A stretch of DNA of 64,000 nt from Pseudomonas syringae (lineage in GTDB: Bacteria; Pseudomonadota; Gammaproteobacteria; Pseudomonadales; Pseudomonadaceae): NCBI RefSeq assembly GCF_023278085.1, contig NZ_CP066265.1, positions 4,110,001 to 4,174,000 on the forward strand, in the 5' to 3' direction. Below are positions 28,141-39,544 of this stretch, in pieces (position 1 is the first letter of the stretch; each line of letters opens with the position of its first letter). A program made the translations under genes and the position numbers. The notes under the pieces are model-generated. The model saw only the letters and a program-made list of their open reading frames with translations, ran no database searches and had not been told where the DNA came from.

Positions 28141-28543
28141 ATAAAGGCGTCAAAAAAACAACCCTGTACATCGCGCCCTGTTCGCTGTTGCCAACGACTT
28201 AATTCCATTGGGAACAGCGAATCTGTTATGCAAAAAATGCACCTATAAAGTGCAAAATATTATAGCGAGCCTGCGCCTGCACAGTATCAGTGAATACCGG
28301 CAAAATCTCGCTGAAGCCCCCGGAAACACGGTACGAAGCGGGTAAACAACAGGGGCTTGTTTTTGTAATGAGAGTTGGCGTAGAGTTTCTGAACTGTGTT
28401 TGCATGGGTCGCTGAATCTGGACCTGGGCAGTAGCTCTAGGTTGCTACACCCGTTCTACGTTTCTTACTTCCTGCAACCAGCCCCAGTACTCTTTCCTGT
28501 GGAAGAGGCTGTCATTAATTCAAGCGTCAAAGGAAATAAGAAA
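28141..28543 (+). other. Long leader/promoter region of the cold-shock gene
   Basis: About 400 bp without a coding frame. A possible sigma-70 promoter is TTGTTT (28357-28362), 18 bp, TAGAGT (28381-28386), which would give a 5' leader of about 150 nt, as is common for cold-shock genes. The promoter call is weak. Confidence 0.35.
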
Positions 28544-28756
28544 ATGGCTGAACGTCAGAGCGGTACCGTCAAGTGGTTCAACGACGAAAAAGGTTTTGGT
28601 TTTATCACTCCTGAGAGCGGGCCGGATCTGTTCGTACACTTCCGGGCGATTCAGGGTAATGGCTTCAAGAGCCTGAAAGAAGGCCAGAAAGTTACCTTCG
28701 TTGCGGTACAGGGCCAGAAAGGTCTGCAGGCTGACGAAGTTCAGGCTGAAGGCTAA
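28544..28756 (+). CDS. Cold-shock protein of the CspA family
   Basis: 70 aa, one OB-fold cold-shock domain. RNP1 (KGFGFI) and RNP2 (LFVHF) RNA-binding motifs are present after the typical [12 protein letters not shown] start. Binds single-stranded nucleic acids as an RNA chaperone. ATG 28544 is chosen because AAAGGA precedes it; the frame is open to 28400 but that stretch is leader. An IS3-family element starts 26 bp after its stop, so its natural 3' end has been changed. Confidence 0.95.
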   Translation: MAERQSGTVKWFNDEKGFGFITPESGPDLFVHFRAIQGNGFKSLKEGQKVTFVAVQGQKGLQADEVQAEG

Positions 28757-28811
28757 ACGCAGCCTTCTCATGCTTGTCTAGTCCTGAAATAGGTTTACAC
28801 CTGTTTCACGC

Positions 28812-29609
28812 TCAAAACGCCCGATGCACCGCATCGGGCGTTTTGTATTTCAGGGATAAGTGTGGCCGCTCTCCGTTGTAGATCTGCACCGATTCATCCA
28901 CCATTTTCACTGCATCTGCCAAGTCTTTAGGTCGATGGAGTAGAAACTCGGTCTTCAAAATCCCGTTTACTCGCTCGGCCATAGCGTTCTGATAGCAGTC
29001 ATAGCCATCAGTCATCGAGCACCGGATTCCATGCCTGGTATGCAGCTGCTGATAGAGATCGGAACAGTACTGGGCGCCGCGATCTGAATGATGAATCAGC
29101 ATCTGATCGGTTTTTCGCTCACCTACCGCTTTTTCCAGTGCCTTTATCACCGACTGGGTATGCAGGCTTTCATGCACATGATGACCAACGATCTTGCGTG
29201 AGTACGCATCGGTTACAAGGCTCACGTATGCCACGCTTTCCTGCGTAGGCAGATAGGTGATGTCTGCAACCCAGACCTGTTCGGGTCCATTGGCCACGAC
29301 TTGTTCCGGACCTGCTTTGAGCAGGTTGGGGTGGCGGCGAAAGCGATGATGACTATGAGTGGTCTTGTGATAAGCCCGTTTGCGCGCAACCAGTTCGCGC
29401 GCATCACGAAGGATGGTAAACAGACGGTCTCTACCCACGCACAACGACGCAGGAGCTTCGACGCTCATCAAGTAGTGCAACTTGCGCGCTCCCAACCTTG
29501 GCTGGCGACGACGCTTTTCCAGAACGAAATCCATTACCTCTTGGTCCTGGCGGACCCTGGCATCAAAAACGCGATTACGCTTGTAATACGCTTGGCGCGA
29601 AATGCCCAT
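28812..29609 (-). CDS. IS3-family transposase OrfB (DDE integrase core)
   Basis: 265 aa from the first ATG, but the frame is open upstream through the orfA end (ISRACLFMGISRQAYYKRN), so it is normally made as an OrfAB fusion. The rve catalytic residues are visible: Asp in VWVADITYLP, Asp in IHHSDRGAQY and Glu in NAMAERVNGILKTE. An HTH_21-like segment (RRRQPRLGARKLHYLM) precedes. The last codons also form the arm of a perfect hairpin at 28814-28844. Confidence 0.93.
   Translation of the reverse strand: MGISRQAYYKRNRVFDARVRQDQEVMDFVLEKRRRQPRLGARKLHYLMSVEAPASLCVGRDRLFTILRDARELVARKRAYHKTTHSHHRFRRHPNLLKAGPEQVVANGPEQVWVADITYLPTQESVAYVSLVTDAYSRKIVGHHVHESLHTQSVIKALEKAVGERKTDQMLIHHSDRGAQYCSDLYQQLHTRHGIRCSMTDGYDCYQNAMAERVNGILKTEFLLHRPKDLADAVKMVDESVQIYNGERPHLSLKYKTPDAVHRAF
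28814..28844. terminator. Hairpin terminator inside the 3' end of the IS transposase gene
   Basis: Perfect 14-bp stem (28814-28827 with 28831-28844), 3-base loop, followed on the plus strand by TTTTGTATTT. It lies within the last codons of orfB and now probably ends cold-shock transcripts that enter the IS. Confidence 0.75.
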
Positions 29610-29632
29610 GAACAGGCAAGCCCTGCTAATAC

Positions 29633-30034
29633 TCAGGTCTTGGATTTGCCCTTGCGAGAGGACTTGCCGGGTCGCTTTTTTACGACAGAAACGCCGTAGT
29701 CATTTTTCAGAACGTTGACGACGGCTTCAAAGAACTGGGCCTTCTGATTGCTCAGCATCAGCTGTTCTTCAAGCTCTTTAATCCGCTGCTCGGGTGTCGG
29801 CGGGAGGGTTGGCTCGGTCATGGACCTGCTCCTCGGCTCTCGAATTGATGCGCCTTGGCTCCAATCCTGTCGACCGTGCTTTCGTAACCAGACCAGCACC
29901 GTCGACCGGCCTTGGATGCCATAGCGTCGTTGGGCTTCTTTATAACTCAACTCGCCTTTTTCAACCTGATCTACGACCGATAATTTAAAGGCTAGCGTGT
30001 AATCGCGCTGGCTGCGCCTTTTACCCGTATCCAT
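29633..30034 (-). CDS. IS3-family transposase OrfA (DNA-binding)
   Basis: 133 aa. An N-terminal helix-turn-helix (YTLAFKLSVVDQVEKGELSYKEAQRRYGIQ) recognises the IS ends, and a leucine-zipper-like helix follows (EQRIKELEEQLMLSNQKAQFFEAVVNVL). AGGAGG sits upstream of the ATG. It contains the slippery site A AAA AAG at 29675-29681 near its 3' end, placed for a -1 shift into orfB. Confidence 0.93.
   Translation of the reverse strand: MDTGKRRSQRDYTLAFKLSVVDQVEKGELSYKEAQRRYGIQGRSTVLVWLRKHGRQDWSQGASIREPRSRSMTEPTLPPTPEQRIKELEEQLMLSNQKAQFFEAVVNVLKNDYGVSVVKKRPGKSSRKGKSKT
29675..29681 (-). promoter_or_regulatory. Programmed -1 frameshift heptamer (A AAA AAG)
   Basis: In the orfA frame the codons read GTA AAA AAG, the classical X XXY YYZ slippery heptamer of IS3 elements. 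A -1 shift here continues without stop (KATRQVLSQGQIQDLSISRA) into orfB and makes the OrfAB transposase. Confidence 0.8.
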
Positions 30035-30096
30035 TGAGTCCTCCTGAGGAAAGGTCAGAAGGTGTAAACCTTATTCAGGACGGGACAGCTGTACAC

Positions 30097-30130
30097 AAAA
30101 AGCCTCTGGCATCGCTGTCAGAGGCTTTTT
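30097..30130. terminator. Bidirectional hairpin terminator, likely the original one of the cold-shock gene
   Basis: 12-bp stem AAAAAGCCTCTG / CAGAGGCTTTTT with a 10-base loop, then a T run. It sits just outside the right IS end. Confidence 0.75.
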
Positions 30131-30190
30131 TGCATCTGCGGTCAGATAACACTGCGAGCTTCAGCGGCAAATGGCGCTAACCATCGCCCA

Positions 30191-30219
30191 TGAAAAAGCC
30201 GACTCGACGTCGGCTTTTT
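30191..30219. terminator. Hairpin terminator after lptG
   Basis: 12-bp stem GAAAAAGCCGAC / GTCGGCTTTTTC with a 5-base loop, 16 bp past the lptG stop (minus strand); the A/T runs on both sides make it bidirectional. Confidence 0.75.
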
Positions 30220-30234
30220 CAGTGATGTTCCGAC

Positions 30235-31296
30235 CTACCCGGCGCGGCGCAGCAGCAACACGCCTGCCAGTGCACAGACCGCAGCAGGCAGCAGCACTGC
30301 CAGCAGTGGCGGGAAGCCGAACAGCAGACTCGACGGGCCCAGCAGGTCCTGAATGATGCGGAAGGTAAAGCCGACCACAACACCGGTGAACACGCGCTGG
30401 CCCAGCGTTACAGAACGCAACGGGCCGAAGATGAACGAGATGGCCATCAGCACCAGTGCCACGGTCACGGCCGGTTGCAACACCTTGGTCCAGAACGCCA
30501 GCCAGTAGCGGCCGTTGCTCAGGCCCTGATCAGCCAGGTAATGGGAATAACTCCAGAGGCCGCTGATCGACAGCGACTCGGGCGGCATGATGACCGTGCT
30601 GAGCAATTGCGGACTCAGCGATACATCCCAGCGCTCGTCCGGCGTATTGACGACTTCGGTGCTGCCTTCATTGAATTTCGTGGTGGTGACTTCCTTCAAT
30701 TCCCAGTAATCGGTCTTGAAGTGGGCTTCCTTTGCGAAACTGGAGGTCAGCATGTGACGCTGATCGTCGAAGCGATAACGCGTCACCCCCAACATCAACC
30801 CGTTGGGCTGCACCGTATTGATGTGGATGAATTCATTGCCCTGGCGGTGCCACAGACCATGCCGGGCGCTTTGCGCATCACCCGAGCCCTGGGCCAGCGA
30901 ACGAGCCGCTTGGGCCTGGTTCTCGGCATAGGGTGCGACGTACTCGCCCACCAGCACGCCGGAAATCATCAGCAGCAGCATCGGTTTCATGACCGCCCAG
31001 ACGATGCGCCCGATGGACACACCGGCCGCGCGCATGATGGTCAGCTCACTGCTGCTGGCCAGCGTACCCAGACCGATCAGACAACCGATCAGCGCTGCCA
31101 TCGGCAAGGTGTCGTAGACGCGGCGCGGCGCAGTCATCATGACGTAGCTGAGGGCATCCACAAGCGTGTAGGTGTCACTGATATCGCCCATCTCGTCGAT
31201 GAATGCGAACAATGAAACCAGGCCCAGAATGATCCCCAGAACCGCGAGGATGGCCAGCAGCACGCTTTTACCGATGTAACGATCAAGCTTGACCAC
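30235..31296 (-). CDS. lptG: LPS export ABC transporter permease LptG
   Basis: 353 aa, the usual length. LptG pairs with LptF as the inner-membrane permease of LptB2FG, which extracts LPS and passes it to LptC. Visible: N-terminal helices (KSVLLAILAVLGIILGLVSLFAF), a large periplasmic beta-jellyroll in the middle (about 135-260), and C-terminal helices ending LPAAVCALAGVLLLRRAG. Its start overlaps the lptF end by 14 bp, so the two are co-translated. The operon is divergent from pepA. Confidence 0.96.
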   Translation of the reverse strand: MVKLDRYIGKSVLLAILAVLGIILGLVSLFAFIDEMGDISDTYTLVDALSYVMMTAPRRVYDTLPMAALIGCLIGLGTLASSSELTIMRAAGVSIGRIVWAVMKPMLLLMISGVLVGEYVAPYAENQAQAARSLAQGSGDAQSARHGLWHRQGNEFIHINTVQPNGLMLGVTRYRFDDQRHMLTSSFAKEAHFKTDYWELKEVTTTKFNEGSTEVVNTPDERWDVSLSPQLLSTVIMPPESLSISGLWSYSHYLADQGLSNGRYWLAFWTKVLQPAVTVALVLMAISFIFGPLRSVTLGQRVFTGVVVGFTFRIIQDLLGPSSLLFGFPPLLAVLLPAAVCALAGVLLLRRAG

Positions 31297-32410
31297 GAGT
31301 CACCTCCGTGACGCTACGACGACTCGCCATCTTCAGCCGTATGGGCTCCCAATAGAACAACACCAGACCGATCGCCAGATAGATAGCGTGCACCCACCAC
31401 ATGCCGAGGCTGAGCGGCAGCTTGCCTTTCTCCAGCGAACTGCGCACCGAAATCAGAATGGCCAGATACGACATGTACAGAAGAATCGCCGGAAGCAGCT
31501 TCAGGTAACGGCCCTGACGCGGGTTGACCCGCGACAGCGGAATAGCCATCAAGGTTACGATGAACACCGACAGCGGCAGCGATATACGCCATTGCAGCTC
31601 GGCCACGGAACGCGCTGCCGGATTGCCGAACAGTTCGCTGGTCGGAATGGCTTCACGGTCGGTGATTTCTTCACTGATTTCAGGCTTGGGCAACGCCGCG
31701 CCATAGGTGTCGTACTTGATCACGCGATAGTCGGCAGCGCCCGGAGTACCGTCGTAGCGATAGCCGTTTTCCAGAATCAGGAAACGACTGCCATTGGGCT
31801 GGACCTCCTGATGCCCCTTCTCGGCTACCAGAACGGTGATGCCGTTGTCCTTGCTCGTGTCACTGGACATGCGTTTTTCAGAAATGAAGACGCCCGCCAG
31901 CTGCGAGCGATCCTCCGACAGTTCCTTGGTGTAGGTGATACGCGTGCCGTCGCGCAGTGCCTGAAAACGACCTGGCACCAGCGTGTCGAACTCGGTCATG
32001 GCATCCTGCTGATTGATCAGCAACGAAAACTGCGCAGCACCCTGCGGCGCCAGGCTGAAACTCAGCCAGGCAACCACCAGCCCGACCAGCGCCGCCGGGC
32101 CCATGGTAATGGCGAGCAGACGCTGCTGGCTCATGCCGGTCGCAGCCAGCACGGTCATTTCACTTTCCAGATACAACCGGCCATACGCCATCAGGATGCC
32201 GAGAAACAGCCCCAGCGGCAGGATCACCTGCAGAAAGCCCGGCAGGCGGAAGCCCATGATCATGAACAGCACGCCTGGATCAAGCGCACCGGAAGCGGCC
32301 TGCGCCAGGTACTTGATGAAGCGTCCGCTCATGATAAACACCAGCAGCACGGCGCTGACCGCGCTCAGGGTAAGCAGCACTTCTCGGGACAGATAACGAA
32401 AGACAATCAA
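31283..32410 (-). CDS. lptF: LPS export ABC transporter permease LptF
   Basis: 375 aa from a TTG at 32410 (LIVFRYLSREVLLTL). I choose this start because GGAG lies 7 bases upstream and the length then fits LptF; the first in-frame ATG start further upstream gives an unlikely hydrophilic 55-residue extension. Same YjgP/YjgQ fold as LptG: transmembrane helices at both ends around a periplasmic jellyroll. Partner of LptG in LPS export. Confidence 0.94.
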   Translation of the reverse strand: MIVFRYLSREVLLTLSAVSAVLLVFIMSGRFIKYLAQAASGALDPGVLFMIMGFRLPGFLQVILPLGLFLGILMAYGRLYLESEMTVLAATGMSQQRLLAITMGPAALVGLVVAWLSFSLAPQGAAQFSLLINQQDAMTEFDTLVPGRFQALRDGTRITYTKELSEDRSQLAGVFISEKRMSSDTSKDNGITVLVAEKGHQEVQPNGSRFLILENGYRYDGTPGAADYRVIKYDTYGAALPKPEISEEITDREAIPTSELFGNPAARSVAELQWRISLPLSVFIVTLMAIPLSRVNPRQGRYLKLLPAILLYMSYLAILISVRSSLEKGKLPLSLGMWWVHAIYLAIGLVLFYWEPIRLKMASRRSVTEVTRGQA

Positions 32411-34219
<1,809 letters not shown>

Positions 34220-34278
34220 AAACAGCAACCCTGGCGTATCGACTTGAGCGTCGATACGCCACAGGTTCCGGACCACAC

Positions 34279-34707
34279 ATGACTCAAGTCGACTTTTACA
34301 TCCTGCCAAGCGCCGACCCTGCCGCTCGCCTGGATTTTGCCTGCAAGCTCACGGAAAAAGCCTGGCGTCTCGGCCACAGGGTTTACCTGCATTGCAGCGA
34401 TGCTGCGCAGCGTGAAGACCTTGACGCACGACTCTGGCGCTTCAAGGGCGAAGTGTTCCTGCCCCATGGCGACGCCGAGAGCGATCACGACGCGCCTGTT
34501 GTGCTGGGCCTGGGCGATGACTCGGGCGCGCACGACGATCTGCTGGTCAACCTCGACCTGAACATCCCGGCCTTTTTCACCCGCTTTGCCCGCGTGGCAG
34601 AAGTGGTCGTCGAAGACCCGGCCATACGCCTTGCGGCACGCGAGAGCTTTCGTGCCTACCGCGAACAGGGCTATCCTCCGCAAGATCACCGACTGCAGCG
34701 TCTTTGA
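34279..34707 (+). CDS. holC: DNA polymerase III chi subunit
   Basis: 142 aa from ATG 34279. HolC links the clamp loader to SSB. Typical start TQVDFYILPSADPAARLDFACKLTEKAW and central VYLHCSDAAQREDLDARLW; the C-terminal AYREQGYPPQDHRLQRL is common in pseudomonads. Lies between pepA and valS as in other Pseudomonas. Eight bases separate it from the next start, so it is probably cotranscribed. Confidence 0.94.
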   Translation: MTQVDFYILPSADPAARLDFACKLTEKAWRLGHRVYLHCSDAAQREDLDARLWRFKGEVFLPHGDAESDHDAPVVLGLGDDSGAHDDLLVNLDLNIPAFFTRFARVAEVVVEDPAIRLAARESFRAYREQGYPPQDHRLQRL

Positions 34708-34714
34708 GGACACG

Positions 34715-35152
34715 ATGGACACTTCAAAAAAAGCTGAATCCGCGCATTTGCTGGACGACCTCGAATCGATCCGCCAATTGCTCGGCGATGACGCCACACA
34801 CTCCCCTCTGCTGACCGACACGGTGCATCGTGAAGGGCAAATTCCGCTGCTGTTCGATATGGTGGGCAACCGGCCTGCATCGACACACCCGGAAGACGTT
34901 GACGAAGACGACATCCCGACCCTGACGCCGGATGTGCAGGCTATGCCCGTCGCGCAGCTCCAGCAGGCACCCCAGGCTCAAACGCAGCCCAACCCCGATG
35001 CGCTGCTGCATCTGGACAGCGAACTGCGTGCCGCCGCGCAATTGATCATGCAAGACGTGATCGACGATTTCGCCCCGCACATTGAAACCGAAATCAAACG
35101 TCGGCTCGAAGCGAGAATGGAACGTCTCATCGCGGCAGCCAAGGGCAGTTAA
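34715..35152 (+). CDS. Conserved hypothetical protein between holC and valS
   Basis: 145 aa from ATG 34715 with GAGGA upstream. Acidic and low in complexity in the middle (DEDDIPTLTPDVQAMPVAQLQQAPQAQ), with a helical C-terminus (AAAQLIMQDVIDDFAPHIETEIKRRLEARMERLI). No known domain recognised. Its constant place after holC in Pseudomonas suggests a link to replication or merely an old operon; function not assignable. Confidence 0.85.
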   Translation: MDTSKKAESAHLLDDLESIRQLLGDDATHSPLLTDTVHREGQIPLLFDMVGNRPASTHPEDVDEDDIPTLTPDVQAMPVAQLQQAPQAQTQPNPDALLHLDSELRAAAQLIMQDVIDDFAPHIETEIKRRLEARMERLIAAAKGS

Positions 35153-35157
35153 GACAG

Positions 35158-35243
35158 CTGCAAGCTTCAAGCTTCAAGCTTCAAGCTTCAAGAGAAAGGC
35201 TGTTGCTTTTACTTGCAGCTTGCAGCTCATAGCTTGTCGCTGC
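35158..35243. repeat. CAAGCTT heptad repeats before valS
   Basis: Four and a half tandem CAAGCTT units (35161-35192) followed by related GCAGCTTGCAGCT pieces. The same style of repeat recurs near 56575-56610, 57295-57360 and 63350-63430. Confidence 0.7.
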
Positions 35244-35300
35244 CCGCAAGGGCTATACTTATCGGCTTTCCCGAATTAATGTCACAGGTTCCCCCCGCGC

Positions 35301-38147
35301 ATGGACAAGACCTACCAGCCGCACGCCATTGAAACTTCCTGGTATCAGACCTGGGAGTCCGAGAATTACTTCGCTCCGCAAGGCGCGGGTGACTCGTACA
35401 CCATCATGATTCCGCCGCCGAATGTCACCGGCAGCCTGCACATGGGTCACGGTTTCAACAACGCGATCATGGACGCGCTGATCCGTTTCCGGCGCATGCA
35501 GGGTCGCAATACGCTGTGGCAACCGGGTACCGACCACGCCGGTATCGCCACGCAGATGCTGGTAGAGCGTCGTCTCGAAGCGCAGGGCATCAGCCGTCAC
35601 GAGCTGGGCCGCGAGAAGTTTCTGGACAAGATCTGGGAATGGAAGGCCGAGTCCGGCGGCAACATCAGCCGTCAGATCCGTCGCCTGGGCTCGTCGGTCG
35701 ACTGGAGCCGTGAACGCTTCACCATGGACGACGGCCTGTCCGACGCCGTGAAGGAAGCCTTCGTGCGCCTGCATGAAGACGGCCTGATCTACCGTGGCAA
35801 GCGCCTGGTCAACTGGGACACCAAGCTGCACACCGCGATTTCCGACCTCGAAGTGGAAAACCACGACGAGAAAGGCCATCTGTGGAACCTGCGCTATCCA
35901 CTGGCCGACGGCGCGAAAACCGCCGAAGGCCTGGATTACCTGATCGTTGCCACTACCCGCCCGGAAACCATGCTCGGTGACGCCGCTGTTGCGGTGAACC
36001 CGGAGGACGAGCGCTACAAGGCCCTGATCGGGAAATTTGTCGAATTGCCGCTGGTCGGCCGCCGCATTCCGATCATCGCCGATGATTACTGCGATCCTGA
36101 ATTCGGCACCGGCTGCGTGAAAATCACCCCGGCTCACGATTTCAACGACTATGAAGTCGGCAAGCGCCATAACCTGCCGCTGCTGAACATCTTCGACAAG
36201 AATGCCAGCGTTCTGCCTGCTGCTCAGGTGTTCAACCTTGATGGCACGCTGAACGAAAGCGTCGACGGCAGCCTGCCTGCGGCCTATGCCGGGCTCGACC
36301 GGTTTGAAGCCCGCAAACAGATCGTTGCTGCATTCGACGCCGCCGGCCTGCTGGTCAGCGTCGATGATCACGCGCTGAAAGTGCCGAAAGGCGACCGCTC
36401 CGGCACCATCATCGAGCCGTGGCTGACCGATCAGTGGTACGTGTCGACCAAGCCGCTGGCCGAACCCGCGATTGCTGCTGTCGAAGACGGCCGTATCGCG
36501 TTCGTGCCCAAGCAATACGAAAACATGTACTTCTCGTGGATGCGTGACATCCAGGACTGGTGCATCAGCCGTCAGCTCTGGTGGGGCCACCGCATCCCGG
36601 CCTGGTACGACGAGTCCGGCAAGGTCTATGTCGGCCGCGACGAAGCCGAAGTGCGTGCCAAACACAACCTTGGCCCCGAGGTTGCGCTGCAACAGGACAA
36701 CGACGTACTCGACACCTGGTTCAGCTCGGGGCTGTGGACCTTCTCCACGCTTGGCTGGCCGGAAAAGACCAAAGCGCTGGAAACCTTCCACTCCACCGAC
36801 GTGCTGGTCACCGGTTTCGACATCATTTTCTTCTGGGTCGCCCGGATGATCATGCTGACCATGCACCTGGTGAAGAACGAGGACGGCACACCGCAAGTCC
36901 CGTTCAAGACGGTCTACGTCCACGGCCTGGTGCGTGATGGCCAAGGCCAGAAGATGTCCAAGTCCAAGGGCAACGTCCTCGACCCGCTGGACATTGTTGA
37001 CGGTATCGACCTGGAAACCCTGGTGCAGAAACGCACCAATGGCCTGATGCAGCCGCAACTGGCGAAGAAGATCGAGAAGCAGACCCGTCAGGAATTCGCC
37101 GACGGCATTGCCAGCTACGGCACCGACGCCCTGCGCTTCACCTTCTGTTCGCTGGCATCCACCGGTCGCGACATCAAGTTCGACATGGGCCGCGTGGAAG
37201 GCTACCGCAACTTCTGCAACAAGATCTGGAACGCCGCACGCTACGTGCTGGACAAGGGCGAAGACTGTGGTCAGAACGGCGAATCCGTCGAGCTGTCGCT
37301 GGCTGATCGCTGGATCATCTCGCAACTGCAACGCACCGAAGCCGAAGTGACCCGTCAACTGGATCAATTCCGCTTCGACCTCGCCGCGCAGGCGTTGTAC
37401 GAGTTCATCTGGAACCAGTATTGCGACTGGTATCTGGAGCTGTCCAAGCCCGTGCTGTGGGACGAAACCGCACCGGTCGAGCGTCAGCGCGGCACGCGTC
37501 GCACGCTGGTGCGCGTACTGGAAGTCGCGTTGCGCCTGGCGCACCCGTTCATGCCGTTCATCACCGAAGAAATCTGGCAGCGCCTCGCGCCGCTGGCCGG
37601 TGTGGAAGGCAAGACCATCATGCTGCAGCCTTGGCCAGTGGCCAACGAAGCGCGCATTGATCAGGCTGCCGAAGACGACATCGAATGGCTCAAGGGCCTG
37701 ATGCTCGCCGTGCGTAATATCCGTGGCGAGATGAACATCGGTCCGGGCAAGCCGCTGCAGCTGTTCCTCAAGAACGTCAGCGCCGAAGACCAGCGTCGCC
37801 TGAGCGAGAACGATTACCTGCTCAAGAAGCTGGCCAAGCTTGAATCAATGACCGTGTTGACCGAAGGGGCCGAGGCACCGTTGTCGGCCACCGCACTGGT
37901 GGGTGACATGGAAGTGCTGGTGCCGATGGCCGGGCTGATTGACAAGGGTGCCGAACTGGCGCGTCTGGACAAGGAGATCCAGCGTCTGCAAGGCGAGGTG
38001 CAACGTGTCGGTGGCAAGCTGTCCAACGCAGCGTTCGTTGACAAGGCACCGCCTGAAGTCATCGCCAAGGAACGCGCCAAGCTGACCGAAGCCGAACAGG
38101 CACTGGGCAAACTGGCCGAGCAACACGCACGCATCGCCAGCCTGTAA
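35301..38147 (+). CDS. valS: Valyl-tRNA synthetase
   Basis: 948 aa, class I synthetase of the usual length. The HIGH-type motif [14 protein letters not shown] and the [12 protein letters not shown] motif are present; the editing domain (about 190-340) includes [18 protein letters not shown]; the C-terminal coiled coil ([24 protein letters not shown]) is complete. Charges tRNA-Val. A strong hairpin terminator follows at 38160-38187. Confidence 0.98.
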   Translation: MDKTYQPHAIETSWYQTWESENYFAPQGAGDSYTIMIPPPNVTGSLHMGHGFNNAIMDALIRFRRMQGRNTLWQPGTDHAGIATQMLVERRLEAQGISRHELGREKFLDKIWEWKAESGGNISRQIRRLGSSVDWSRERFTMDDGLSDAVKEAFVRLHEDGLIYRGKRLVNWDTKLHTAISDLEVENHDEKGHLWNLRYPLADGAKTAEGLDYLIVATTRPETMLGDAAVAVNPEDERYKALIGKFVELPLVGRRIPIIADDYCDPEFGTGCVKITPAHDFNDYEVGKRHNLPLLNIFDKNASVLPAAQVFNLDGTLNESVDGSLPAAYAGLDRFEARKQIVAAFDAAGLLVSVDDHALKVPKGDRSGTIIEPWLTDQWYVSTKPLAEPAIAAVEDGRIAFVPKQYENMYFSWMRDIQDWCISRQLWWGHRIPAWYDESGKVYVGRDEAEVRAKHNLGPEVALQQDNDVLDTWFSSGLWTFSTLGWPEKTKALETFHSTDVLVTGFDIIFFWVARMIMLTMHLVKNEDGTPQVPFKTVYVHGLVRDGQGQKMSKSKGNVLDPLDIVDGIDLETLVQKRTNGLMQPQLAKKIEKQTRQEFADGIASYGTDALRFTFCSLASTGRDIKFDMGRVEGYRNFCNKIWNAARYVLDKGEDCGQNGESVELSLADRWIISQLQRTEAEVTRQLDQFRFDLAAQALYEFIWNQYCDWYLELSKPVLWDETAPVERQRGTRRTLVRVLEVALRLAHPFMPFITEEIWQRLAPLAGVEGKTIMLQPWPVANEARIDQAAEDDIEWLKGLMLAVRNIRGEMNIGPGKPLQLFLKNVSAEDQRRLSENDYLLKKLAKLESMTVLTEGAEAPLSATALVGDMEVLVPMAGLIDKGAELARLDKEIQRLQGEVQRVGGKLSNAAFVDKAPPEVIAKERAKLTEAEQALGKLAEQHARIASL

Positions 38148-38159
38148 GGTGGCCAGACA

Positions 38160-38187
38160 AGCCAGCCCCTATCCGGGCTGGCTTTTT
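38160..38187 (+). terminator. Rho-independent terminator of valS
   Basis: 9-bp stem AGCCAGCCC / GGGCTGGCT, 6-base loop, then TTTTT, 12 bp after the valS stop. Confidence 0.8.
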
Positions 38188-38210
38188 GTTATCTGACGTT
38201 CCGTACTGAC

Positions 38211-38252
38211 TTATTCGCGAGCAAGGCGTATTGCCGCCTTGCTCGCGAATAA
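38211..38252. repeat. REP-like perfect palindrome
   Basis: Perfect 18-bp inverted repeat (38211-38228 and 38235-38252) around a 6-base loop, core CGCGAGCAAGGCG. It fits the GCGAGCAAG type of Pseudomonas extragenic palindromes. It lies just before rlmF. Confidence 0.7.
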
Positions 38253-38289
38253 GCCAGGCCACTCAACAGCACGGCTGAACAGCGAATCC

Positions 38290-39276
38290 ATGACCGATAC
38301 CCCAAAACCACCGCGCAAAAAACCTCAGCGGGCAGCAAAGCCTGCTGCACCGCGTGAAAAGGCCACCTTGCACCCGCGCAATCGGCATCAGGGGCATTAC
38401 GATTTTCCGAAGCTGATCAAATCCAGTCCTGAGCTGGCCGCTTTCGTGATCCTCAATCCTTATGGCAAGGAAAGCATCGACTTTGCCAACCCGCAGGCGG
38501 TCAGGGTATTCAATCGCGCCCTGCTCAAATCTTTCTATGGCATCGCGCATTGGGATATTCCGGCGGATTATCTGTGCCCGCCCATCCCGGGGCGTGCCGA
38601 CTACCTGCACTTTCTCGCTGACCTGCTGGCCGAGGACAATGCCGGTGTGATCCCGCGGGGGCCGTCAGTCAAGGCACTGGATATCGGCACGGGCGCCAAC
38701 TGCATCTACCCGCTGCTGGGGCACAGCGACTATGGCTGGCAGTTCGTGGGGTCGGACATCGACACCACCGCCATCGCGGCTGCGACCACCATCGTCAAAG
38801 CCAACGGCTTGCACAAGGCGATCACAGTGCGCCCACAGACTAATCGCAAACAGATCCTGCTGGGGCTGCTCGACAGCACTGAACGCTTCGCCGTGAGCCT
38901 CTGCAACCCGCCCTTCCACGCCTCGCTGGATGAAGCCCAGCGCGGCAGCCAGCGCAAATGGCGCGCGCTGGGCAAAGCTGACCCCAAGCGCAAACTACCG
39001 GTACTCAATTTCGGTGGCCAGTCTCAGGAATTGTGGTGCGAAGGCGGCGAGATCGGCTTTGTGACCCAGCTGATTCAGGAAAGCGCCAGACTGCCCGGCC
39101 AGGTGGTGTGGTTCAGCACCCTGGTCTCCAAGGCCAGCAACCTGCCCCCGATCCAGAGCGCCTTGAAGAAAGCCGGCGCGCTTGAGGTAAAAGTCGTGGA
39201 AATGGGCCAGGGCCAGAAACAAAGCCGCTTCGTGGCCTGGACCTTTCTTGACAAGGCACAACGCGCGCAGCTGTGA
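38290..39276 (+). CDS. rlmF: 23S rRNA (adenine1618-N6)-methyltransferase
   Basis: 328 aa from ATG 38290. Class I SAM methyltransferase: [15 protein letters not shown] is the SAM loop, [10 protein letters not shown] the NPPF catalytic motif of N6-adenine methylases; [16 protein letters not shown] near the start and [16 protein letters not shown] are typical of RlmF (YbiN). The basic Lys/Pro-rich N-terminal tail is usual. Methylates A1618 of 23S rRNA. Stands alone between terminator/REP and the hupN region. Confidence 0.93.
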   Translation: MTDTPKPPRKKPQRAAKPAAPREKATLHPRNRHQGHYDFPKLIKSSPELAAFVILNPYGKESIDFANPQAVRVFNRALLKSFYGIAHWDIPADYLCPPIPGRADYLHFLADLLAEDNAGVIPRGPSVKALDIGTGANCIYPLLGHSDYGWQFVGSDIDTTAIAAATTIVKANGLHKAITVRPQTNRKQILLGLLDSTERFAVSLCNPPFHASLDEAQRGSQRKWRALGKADPKRKLPVLNFGGQSQELWCEGGEIGFVTQLIQESARLPGQVVWFSTLVSKASNLPPIQSALKKAGALEVKVVEMGQGQKQSRFVAWTFLDKAQRAQL

Positions 39277-39480
39277 CTGGCACGCTCCAGGCGCTCAGCG
39301 TCCGATCCAGAGGGTGCAGCGCGGCTCACTGATGTGACGCAGAGCGTCACGAACGGCATTCCCACGCGGAGCGTGAGGAACGATAGACATCTGCAGAGCT
39401 ACGCCCACTATCGTGCGACGCTCCGCGTCGGCATGCCGTTCTGGACGCTCTGCGTCCGATGCTGCGCGAGGCCTCTGACC
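39277..39480. repeat. Extragenic palindromic repeats (GACGCAGAGCGTC type)
   Basis: Several related palindromic pieces: GACGCAGAGCGTC near 39339-39351, CACGCGGAGCGTG near 39363-39375, GACGCTCCGCGTC and GGACGCTCTGCGTCC further on. A relic of the same family lies at about 41603-41640. Typical scattered repeats of P. syringae genomes; no gene here. Confidence 0.65.
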
Positions 39481-39490
39481 AAGCATCCAC

Positions 39491-39528
39491 AAAAAAGCCG
39501 TGCCCGGTTATCCGGTGCACGGCTTTTT
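39491..39528. terminator. Bidirectional terminator after hupN
   Basis: 12-bp stem AAAAAGCCGTGC / GCACGGCTTTTT, with a short inner CCGG pairing in the loop. It lies 16 bp past the hupN stop on the minus strand and could also stop rightward transcription from rlmF. Confidence 0.75.
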
Positions 39529-39544
39529 CACAGCAAGCGGTTGC

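Larger units (their letters stand above)
28783..30080 (-). mobile_element. IS3-family insertion sequence
   Basis: About 1.3 kb with two overlapping transposase frames on the minus strand. The ends are imperfect inverted repeats: TCCTGAAATAGGTTTACACC at 28783-28802 and, on the opposite strand, TCCTGAATAAGGTTTACACC at 30061-30080 (two mismatches). I do not find a clear target-site duplication at the borders. The element separates the cold-shock gene from the terminator at 30097-30130. Both reading frames are intact, so it may still be active. Confidence 0.88.

Noticed and set aside
28776..30087. Target-site duplication flanking the IS3 element
   Set aside because: The bases outside the inverted repeats (GTCTAG left, CGGGAC right) do not match for 3 or more bases.
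35259..37544. A 761-codon minus-strand frame opposite valS
   Set aside because: valS is certain on the plus strand; the antisense frame is a by-product of GC-rich third positions and has no recognisable domain.
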